DNA from: Caecitellus pseudoparvulus
Taxonomy: Eukaryota; Bigyra: Bicosoecida
Reading direction: 5' to 3'
DNA length: 64,000 nucleotides
Assembly: GCA_965644315.1 (NCBI GenBank)
Contig: CBFFRQ010000057.1
Location: forward strand, 558,001 to 622,000
In this document: piece by piece, positions 11,256-21,100 of the stretch
Layout: every line of letters starts with the position of its first letter
How positions within the stretch are numbered: the first letter of the stretch is position 1
Program-made: the position numbers and the translations under genes
Notes under the pieces: model-generated
The model's database searches: none
What the model saw: the letters and a program-made list of their open reading frames with translations, nothing else
Told to the model about the DNA's origin: nothing

Positions 11256-14200
11256 ATGGTGGCAGAAGGCCTCCAAGCCTCTGAAGGCTCCATGCCCGAC
11301 CAACAGAGGGCGCAGACCTTGGGCATTGAGTGGAACCCTGACTCCGCAGACGACCAAGGAGGGCACGGGCTTTATGCTGTAGAGGAGGGCGATGAAGATG
11401 CAAGTGCACCCGCGCCACCCATGCCACTCCAACAGCGCCTGGCGCAAGCTGGCCAGCGCGTGCTGGCAAACCCAGTGTACACCGGTCTTATGCTGTTGCT
11501 TACTCTGTACGCGCTGTTCGGTAGCGACATCCGGATTCTAGCGTTTGAGAAGGATGCCGACGATACATTCTTCGCCTTGTCGGCGTTCACCTTCTTCGCC
11601 TTCTGCTTTGACTTGGTGCTGGCTTCGGCAGTGCGCTCCAAGCTCACACATGCCCCCGGTCGGTCTGCCAACGCCTGCCAGCGCCAGTGCAGAGTGAAGG
11701 GGTACTTCTTGTCCTTCTTCTTCTGGTTGGATTTCGTCGCTGCGCTGAGCGTTATCACGGAGATCCCCTGGATTTGGGAGCCTATCGGTGCGGCAATGCT
11801 CGCGTTTCGCCTGAAACGCATGCAACATTGGCCGTGCTCCATGCTCAATGCTGCGCAGGAGAAAGTTTGACCGAGGCGGATAACTTGTCTGCTGCTAGAG
11901 CTGGTCGTGTGACTCGGGCTGGCTCTCGTCTTGGGCGCATCATTCGCATGGTTCGCCTGGTGCGCCTCGGCAAGCTGTACAGCCTGTTTGTCGAGGCTTC
12001 GGCCCAAGGCTTGGCCGGGCCTGAAGCCAAAGGAAGTGGGCATGGGCTGCTGGGACACCCGAATGGTGGCCGTGCAGGGCGGGGCTTGGACACGACCCAA
12101 GTGCGCCAGAGCAAGCTTGGATTCCGCCTGTCTGAGTACACGACACGCAGAGTCATCGTGGGCGTGCTAGCAATGCTGCTACTGGTGCCGCTGCTAACGT
12201 ACGAAGAGACTGACTTCACAGAAGAGCTGGCAACAGAAGCACTTCACCGCTTCAACGTCCAGCGTGGGACAGGCTGGGAGGTTGCTGCCCGCCAGATGCG
12301 GTCCAGCTTGGGGCAATGGAGCACGGATGTCGGTGGCGGACCTCGCTTGGTACGGCTTTCCACTCAGCCCCTCCCCCCAGGAGACCCTGCCGTAGCACTG
12401 CAACTGGATGATGTTGGCTCGTACGACCACCTTCGCACAGGCATCGCTGGAGAAGAGCTGGTCTCCTTTCGCTTTGAGACTGCGGTGGGAGGAGCGGTGC
12501 CAACTGTGACGGAAGCGGCGTTTTCACGACGCCCCTTGCTGCAACTGGAGGCAGCATACTCCATCGGCTTGACCACGTTCATCATCGTGCTGCTCGCGCT
12601 GGGTTCGCTGTTGTTCACGTCCGATGCGCAGGCACTTGTGCTGCGGCCACTGGAAGGCATGGTGGCCTTTGTCGAAGGGTTGGCCACAAATCCCCTCACA
12701 AACATCACCTCCAAGGATAACACAGGGCTCTTCGAGACGAAAGTGTTGGAGAACTCCATTAAGAAGATTGCCGGGCTCATGCGGCTGGGGCTCGGCGACC
12801 ATGGCACACTGGTCGTTTCCCGCCACCTCAGCTCACGACCACCAGTCGACACTGCGGCAGCAGATGTCCTCACACGTGCCACGGCAGCGCAAGCCACCTT
12901 GGCGCCCAGCATTCCATCCAGTGCCGCCATCAGCCGCAGGCTCTCACGGTCACGCAGCCGGTCATACAGCTCAGCAGGCGGCGGCGGCGGGGTCTTGAAC
13001 CAGCTGGCTCCGTCGGCGCTTCGTGGACCTGAGGGTAACTCCCAACAGCAGCAAGTTGTGGGAGCAGGCTTCTTTGATCCACATGTCCCAGGCCGCACTG
13101 TGCGGGCCATCTTCATGCGGGTCCGCTTGCGTGACGCAGACGCGATCCGAACCGTCCTCGGGCGCCGTTTCATGCCCTTCCTGAATGCCATGGCAAACAT
13201 AGTGCATGACACGACCCTGGCGTGGGGTGGAGTACCCCACACCAACACCGCTGATGGATGGCAGTGCGTGTGGATCATCAACGACGAATGGGAGCACATG
13301 CAGGCTGCGGCAGCAGCTTCAGCCGCCGACACAGCACACAACCATGCTGTTGATATGATCTCAGTTGACTCCACTTCCCAGCCTGTGTCCGGCAGCCCCC
13401 AACACACTCCTCAGCAACCCACTCGCAGAATCTCCCTGAGAAGCTTTGCAGCAGGACAGGAACAATTAGGGCCGCGCACATCAACAGTGCCCGCCCCACC
13501 ATCCACCGCAGCAACAGACCGAGCCAGCGCCACGTACAGCGACAGTGACGGCAACGCCTCGCCACCGCCCAGGCCAGAGCGCCGACGCACGGTCGGAGGC
13601 ACGCCCGCTGCAATTGAAGCGCACGCTGCACGCTTCTTAGAGGCAGGCTCCCAACCCGGGAGAGCCACCGCCTCGCCTCAGCGGCGGAGGTCTCATCGAC
13701 GACACAGGGCCAGCACGGCCCTGGAGAGCTTCCGGTCTGTTGACTCTGGGCCCTCAGAAGGCGGCTCTCGCATCACTCTCCCCGAGCAAGCAGATGCGGC
13801 CCACGCTTTGGGCCAGCTCACCTTGAACAGTGCCAGTGGAGCGAGGCTGCGCCAGGGTGCTGACCTGCTGACCGTGCGGGAGAAGCTCAGCGCTGCAGGA
13901 CGAGTGGCAGACAAAGCCCTGGCTGCGGCGGCAAAGATTCAGGCTAGACTGCAGCGGTCACAGGGCCTGCGCAGCAGCTATGAATCGCAGAAGCTCCGCA
14001 CGATGCTGCCTGATTTTGAGCCTGTCCTAGACATTTCCTTGCACGTAGACTGGGCTGTACAGGGTGCGATCGGGACAGTGTCAAAAGTGGAGGTGGCGTA
14101 CTTGTCTCCCGCTAACTGCGTCACCAAACGCATGCAGACTGCTGCCATGGCATATGGGGCTCCGATCTTGCTCTCTCTCCCCCTGTTCCGCGTGCTCCCG

Positions 14201-14794
14201 ACGGCGACACAGAAGCTGTGTCGACGCCTGGACATGGTGAGCTTCACAGACCGAGTTCCAGACTTTCCACGACCTGGCGCCGCACCACCAGTGTCCCGTT
14301 CGGCACCCTTAGCACTGTACTCTTTCGATGCGTGGATGTGGAACACAAGCATCAAACGGGAAGCACAGCTGCTGTCGATGGGGCGATTGCTGAAGCACTG
14401 CAAGGATCCAGATGTGTTCAACCGCACTTTGCGGGGAGACTTGGCTGCCGTTGCGCGACGAATCTCCGTCTTGGGTGCTGCTGACATTATTGAGCACCCT
14501 GTGCTGTTCCAGGAGTATACCCAAGACCTCTTTCAAACTGACCCTGACCTGCGATCCCTTCGTGCGCCATTCGCCTCCTCCACATTTCAGACTCTGTACA
14601 GTGCAGGCCTGGCACTGTACATTGCAGGACGCTGGCAGGACGCAAGGGACAAGTTGGTTGACCTGCTAAGGCTGAAGCACTTGCCCCTTCCCGCGGGAGA
14701 TCGACCTACCCGCGCCCTGCTGGACTTCATGGCGCGCTTCGGCTTTCGAGCCCCACGTGGCTGGAAGGGATTCCGGCTGCTGGGGCCCCGTTGA
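11256..14794 (+). CDS. Voltage-sensor-like membrane protein fused to a degenerate class III nucleotide cyclase domain
   Basis: Two exons (11256-11787 and 11859-14794, 71-base GTGCGG..CAG intron), 1155 aa. The first part has S1-S4-like segments: hydrophobic helices near residues 74-88, 103-128 and 148-170, then an Arg-rich S4-like helix near 198-220 (GRIIRMVRLVRLGKLY). Two more membrane helices (near 274 and 412) flank a 125-residue, presumably external segment. The cyclase fold follows in two pieces. Piece one (near 589-650) ends FLNAMANIVHDTTLAWGG and NTADGWQCVW. Piece two (near 901-1000) has HVDWAVQGAIG, YLSPANCVTKRM and a C-terminal ALYSFDAW. About 240 low-complexity residues split them. 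The first metal-binding Asp of the usual FxDI motif is replaced (IFMRVRL), while the second Asp, the Asn and the Arg appear retained. Ciliate adenylyl cyclases also carry channel-like domains. Catalytic activity is doubtful; a regulatory pseudo-cyclase is plausible. Confidence 0.65.
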
Positions 14795-15142
14795 ATGCAT
14801 CGGCCGCACACCTTTGCACAGAAGGCGGGAGGCAAAGTGCCTTCTTTCAGTGTGTTCTTTTCTCAGTGGTGGCTGTCAGCACCTGACTGCGCCTCGGTCT
14901 TGATCCGGCGCCCTAGCACAGCAAGAGTCGGAGCTTCCTCGACACGCAGCCAAAATATGTTCCAGCTTCCTTGTTTCAAGTCAGAACGAGAGCACTCTAG
15001 CATCGTCCGAGTGACTCCTGCCGTTGATTCGCAGATCACAGTGGCTCTGCACTCCAACGTGCGGCTTGGGGAGGCTGGTGTGGTCAACGGCTCGGTGCAA
15101 GTCTGACTGTGAACCCAGACGAGCCGCTGATACAAGCAGTAC
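14795..15142. other. Intergenic, 348 bp
   Basis: Between the cyclase-like gene and the repeat-protein gene, same strand. It should hold the 3' UTR of the former and the promoter and 5' UTR of the latter. I see no conserved coding frame, RNA gene or clear promoter element. Confidence 0.5.
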
Positions 15143-18100
15143 ATGGCGGCGGAACGTCCAGATGCCCAGCTTGGGGCTAGTGGGTTGCCAAACTCGCAGC
15201 GCCAGCGACACCAGCGCGATGGCAGAAACCCAGCATCAGCACCCCGCGCCCCTGGCTCCATCCGGACTCTCTCTGACATCGAGAGCGAGGCTGCCTCAAC
15301 CGGTTCATCCATACGCCTCCCAGGTGCAGTAGCTGCCCAGCTTGGCTTCAGAGTGGATGGCCGCCATGTTCCCCTGGACCCAAGCTTGCACGCCAAACCT
15401 GGTGCAGGTCACCGTCGCATGCGACGTGGCTCCGCTACTTCCATGGGAAGCAGCATCACATTCGCAACGTACGGCAGCGCAGCATTTCTCGAATCAGAGG
15501 AACTAAGAGACCTTGATCAAGTTCCTGGGCACGTGCTGCCTGCAACGAGGCCAGCTTCAGCTGGGGCAAGCCCGCCCAGTCACCTGGCTGGTCCTTTTCC
15601 AGCAGTCCACGCATCTACATCGTCACCACCGCTGGTGTCCAATACCATGAGTGCTTTGGAGGATGCCGACTTTGTTCCATTGCCTGACTCCGACCAGGAA
15701 TCCGCATCCTCTCGATCAGGAAGCGAGAGCCATGAGGGAAGCGTGAGCACAGTCAATACTGAGCTCATCCCCGGATTTCGAGATGGGTCCCCTCGGCGAC
15801 AGAGTTTGGTGCGCGAGCAGCCCCCTCACAGAGACTGGCAAGCCCTGCAGCAAGGCTGGGCAGATCTTAAAGCCCGCCAATCTGAGCTTGAGCTTCAGAG
15901 GCAGGAGCTGGCTGAAGCGATGCAGCGGGCGGGGCACTCTTCGCCGAAGGCACCAAACACGATGGGCGGTCATGAAGGCGAATCTGCGCGCACCAAAAGC
16001 GTTCCCAACGCATGTGCAAGCACTCCCCAGAGCACCCTTGAACCACATCAGCAACCGAAGCAAATTGAGAAACTCACCACCATGCCGAAAGCAGAGCGAG
16101 CAATCGGTGAGGCAAAGCTCGCATCACTGCAGAGCGAGAAGGATGCGGCGGAGTCGGCGCTCGAGGCAGCTGTAACTGAGAAGGATGCGGTGGTGTCGGC
16201 GCTGGAGGCAGCTGTGACTGAGAAGGATGCGGCGGAGTCGGCGCTGGAGGCAGCTGTGACTGAGAAGGATGCGGCGGAGTCGGCGCTGGAGGCAGCTGTG
16301 ACTGAGAAGGATGCGGCGGTGTCGGCACTGGAGGCAGCTGTGACTGAGAAGGATGCGGCGGTGTCGGCACTGGAGGCAGCTGTGACTGAGAAGGATGCGG
16401 CGGTGTCGGCACTGGAGGCAGCTGTGACTGAGAAGGATGCGGCGGAGTCAGCACTGGCATCACTGCAGAGCGAGAAGGATGCGGCGGAGTCGGCGCTGGA
16501 GGCAGCTGTGACTGAGAAGGATGCGGCGGTGTCGGCACTGGAGGCAGCTGTGACTGAGAAGGATGCGGCGGAGTGGGCGCTGGAGGCAGCTGTGACTGAG
16601 AAGGATGCGGCGGAGTCGGCGCTGGCATCACTGCAGAGCGAGAAGGATGCGGCGGAGTCGGTGCTGGAGGCAGCTGTGACTGAGAAGGATGCGGCGGTGT
16701 CGGCACTGGAGGCAGCTGTGACTGAGAAGGATGCGGCGGAGTCAGCACTGGCATCACTGCAGAGCGAGAAGGATGCGGCGGAGTCGGCGCTGGAGGCAGC
16801 TGTGACTGAGAAGGATGCGGCGGTGTCGGCGCTGGAGGCAGCTGTGACTGAGAAGGATGCGGCGGAGTCGGCGCTGGAGGCAGCTGTGACTGAGAAGGAT
16901 GCGGCGGAGTCGGCACTGGCATCACTGCAGAGCGAGAAGGATGCGGCGGAGTCGGCACTGGAGGCAGCTGTAACTGAGAAGGATGCGGCGGTGTCGGCGC
17001 TGGAGGCAGCTGTGACTGAGAAGGATGCGGCGGAGTCGGCACTGGCATCACTGCAGAGCGAGAAGGATGCGGCGGAGTCGGCGCTGGAGGCAGCTGTGAC
17101 TGAGAAGGATGCGGCGGAGTCGGCGCTGGAGGCAGCTGTGACTGAGAAGGATGCGGCGGAGTGGGCGCTGGAGGCAGCTGTGACTGAGAAGGATGCGGCG
17201 GTGTCGGCACTGGGATCACTGCAGAGCGAGAAGGATGCGGCGGAGTCGGCACTGGAGGCAGCTGTGACTGAGAAGGATGCGGCGGAGTCGGCACTGGAGG
17301 CAGCTGTGACTGAGAAGGATGCGGCGGAGTCGGCACTGGCATCACTGCAGAGCGAGAAGGATGCGGCGGAGTCGGCGCTGGAGGCAGCTGTGACTGAGAA
17401 GGATGCGGCGGAGTCGGCGCTGGAGGCAGCTGTGACTGAGAAGGATGCGGCGGTGTCGGCGCTGGCATCACTGCAGAGCGAGAAGGATGCGGCGGAGTCG
17501 GCACTGGCATCACTGCAGAGCGAGAAGGATGCGGCGGAGTCGGCGCTGGAGGCAGCTGTGACTGAGAAGGATGCGGCGGTGTCGGCACTGGAGGCAGCTG
17601 TGACTGAGAAGGATGCGGCGGTGTCGGCGCTGGCATCACTGCAGAGCGAGAAGGATGCGGCGGAGTCGGCGCTGGAGGCAGCTGTGACTGAGAAGGATGC
17701 GGCGGTGTCGGCACTGGAGGCAGCTGTGACTGAGAAGGATGCGGCGGAGTCGGCGCTGGAGGCAGCTGTGACTGAGAAGGATGCGGCGGAGTCGGCGCTG
17801 GAGGCAGCTGTGACTGAGAAGGATGCGGCGGAGTCAGCACTGGCATCACTGCAGAGCGAGAAGGATGCGGCGGAGTCGGCGCTGGAGGCAGCTGTGACTG
17901 AGAAGGATGCGGCGGAGTCGGCGCTGGAGGCAGCTGTGACTGAGAAGGATGCGGCGGAGTCGGCGCTGGAGGCAGCTGTGACTGAGAAGGATGCGGCGGA
18001 GTCGGCGCTGGAGGCAGCTGTGACTGAGAAGGATGCGGCGGTGTCGGCACTGGAGGCAGCTGTAACTGAGAAGGATGCGGCGGAGTCGGCGCTGGCATCA

Positions 18101-21100
18101 CTGCAGAGCGAGAAGGATGCGGCGGAGTCGGCACTGGCATCACTGCAGAGCGAGAAGGATGCGGCGGAGTCGGCGCTGGAGGCAGCTGTGACTGAGAAGG
18201 ATGCGGCGGTGTCGGCACTGGAGGCAGCTGTGACTGAGAAGGATGCGGCGGAGTCGGCACTGGCATCACTGCAGAGCGAGAAGGATGCGGCGGAGTCGGT
18301 GCTGGAGGCAGCTGTGACTGAGAAGGATGCGGCGGTGTCGGCGCTGGCATCACTGCAGAGCGAGAAGGATGCGGCGGAGTCGGCGCTCGAGGCAGCTGTG
18401 ACTGAGAAGGATGCGGCGGAGTGGGCGCTGGAGGCAGCTGTGACTGAGAAGGATGCGGCGGAGTCGGCACTGGAGGCAGCTGTGACTGAGAAGGATGCGG
18501 CGGAGTCGGCACTGGAGGCAGCTGTGACTGAGAAGGATGCGGCGGAGTCAGCACTGGCATCACTGCAGAGCGAGAAGGATGCGGCGGAGTCGGCGCTGGA
18601 GGCAGCTGTGACTGAGAAGGATGCGGCGGAGTCGGCGCTGGAGGCAGCTGTGACTGAGAAGGATGCGGCGGAGTCGGCGCTGGCATCACTGCAGAGCGAG
18701 AAGGATGCGGCGGAGTCGGCGCTGGAGGCAGCTGTGACTGAGAAGGATGCGGCGGTGTCGGCGCTGGAGGCAGCTGTGACTGAGAAGGATGCGGCGGAGT
18801 CGGCGCTGGAGGCAGCTGTGACTGAGAAGGATGCGGCGGTGTCGGCGCTGGAGGCAGCTGTGACTGAGAAGGATGCGGCGGAGTCAGCACTGGCATCACT
18901 GCAGAGCGAGAAGGATGCGGCGGAGTCGGCGCTGGAGGCAGCTGTGACTGAGAAGGATGCGGCGGTGTCGGCACTGGCATCACTGCAGAGCGAGAAGGAT
19001 GCGGCGGTGTCGGCGCTGGAGGCAGCTGTGACTGAGAAGGATGCGGCGGAGTCGGCGCTGGAGGCAGCTGTGACTGAGAAGGATGCGGCGGAGTCGGCAC
19101 TGGCATCACTGCAGAGCGAGAAGGATGCGGCGGAGTCGGCGCTGGAGGCAGCTGTGACTGAGAAGGATGCGGCGGTGTCGGCGCTGGAGGCAGCTGTGAC
19201 TGAGAAGGATGCGGCGGAGTCGGCACTGGCATCACTGCAGAGCGAGAAGGATGCGGCGGAGTCGGCGCTGGAGGCAGCTGTGACTGAGAAGGATGCGGCG
19301 AAGTCGGCGCTGGAGGCAGCTGTGACTGAGAAGGATGCGGCGGTGTCGGCACTGGAGGCAGCTGTGACTGAGAAGGATGCGGCGGAGTCGGCACTGGCAT
19401 CACTGCAGAGCGAGAAGGATGCGGCGGAGTCAGCACTGGCATCACTGCAGAGCGAGAAGGATGCGGCGGAGTCGGCGCTGGAGGCAGCTGTGACTGAGAA
19501 GGATGCGGCGGTGTCGGCACTGGGATCACTGCAGAGCGAGAAGGATGCGGCGGAGTCGGCGCTGGAGGCAGCTGTGACTGAGAAGGATGCGGCGGAGTCG
19601 GCACTGGAGGCAGCTGTGACTGAGAAGGATGCGGCGGTGTCGGCGCTGGAGGCAGCTGTGACTGAGAAGGATGCGGCGGTGTCGGCACTGGGATCACTGC
19701 AGAGCGAGAAGGATGCGGCGGAGTCGGCGCTGGAGGCAGCTGTGACTGAGAAGGATGCGGCGGTGTCGGCACTGGCCTCACTGCAGAGCGAGAAGGATGC
19801 GGCGGAGTCAGCACTGGCATCACTGCAGAGCGAGAAGGATGCGGCGGAGTCGGCACTGGAGGCAGCTGTGACTGAGAAGGATGCGGCGGAGTCGGCGCTG
19901 GAGGCAGCTGTGACTGAGAAGGATGCGGCGGTGTCGGCGCTGGAGGCAGCTGTGACTGAGAAGGATGCGGCGGTGTCAGCGCTCGAGGCAGCTGTGACTG
20001 AGAAGGATGCGGCGGAGTCGGCACTGGAGGCAGCTGTGACTGAGAAGGATGCGGCGGAGTCGGCGCTCGAGGCAGCTGTGACTGAGAAGGATGCGGCGGA
20101 GTCGGCGCTGGCATCACTGCAGAGCGAGAAGGATGCGGCGGAGTCGGCGCTGGAGGCAGCTGTGACTGAGAAGGATGCGGCGGTGTCGGCACTGGGATCA
20201 CTGCAGAGCGAGAAGGATGCGGCGGAGTCGGCGCTGGAGGCAGCTGTGACTGAGAAGGATGCGGCGGAGTGGGCGCTGGAGGCAGCTGTGACTGAGAAGG
20301 ATGCGGCGGTGTCGGCGCTGGAGGCAGCTGTGACTGAGAAGGATGCGGCGGAGTCGGCGCTGGCATCACTGCAGAGCGAGAAGGATGCGGCGGAGTCGGC
20401 ACTGGAGGCAGCTGTGACTGAGAAGGATGCGGCGGAGTCGGCGCTGGCATCACTGCAGAGCGAGAAGGATGCGGCGGAGTCGGCACTGGAGGCAGCTGTG
20501 ACTGAGAAGGATGCGGCTGTGTCGGCGCTGGAGGCAGCTGTGACTGAGAAGGATGCGGCGGTGTCGGCGCTGGAGGCAGCTGTGACTGAGAAGGATGCGG
20601 CGGAGTCGGCGCTGGCATCACTGCAGAGCGAGAAGGATGCGGCGGAGTCGGCACTGGCATCACTGCAGAGCGAGAAGGATGCGGCGGAGTCGGCGCTGGA
20701 GGCAGCTGTGACTGAGAAGGATGCGGCTGTGTCGGCGCTGGAGGCAGCTGTGACTGAGAAGGATGCGGCGGTGTCGGCGCTGGAGGCAGCTGTGACTGAG
20801 AAGGATGCGGCTGGGGCAGCACTGGCATCACTGCAGAGCGCGAAAGATCAACTTGCACGGAATTATGATGCGTTGGAGGTGTCGTATGGCGATCTTCGAG
20901 AAGAGTTGGCTTCTCTTAGGTCACGTTTGGATGCTTCCAAGGACAGGGTGTTTCAGGCAGTACAGCTGAATGAGGTGCTTCAGGATCGTCTTCAAGTGCT
21001 AGAACAGCGATCGGGTCGGGCTGATCGTTTCAATGTTGGCACCCAAACTTCTGCTTTAAGTGCCCAAGGAGATGATGGTCCGGATGATATGTATCGCAGC

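Noticed and set aside
16121-20824. CRISPR-like repeat array
   Set aside because: Units are directly adjacent with no unique spacers, and they code in frame in a eukaryotic gene.
16074-20858. Antisense open frame of 1594 codons (Pro/His/Ser-rich)
   Set aside because: It is the reverse complement of the 42-bp array. A repeat unit divisible by three keeps every stop-free frame open, and there is no non-repeat sequence with coding character.
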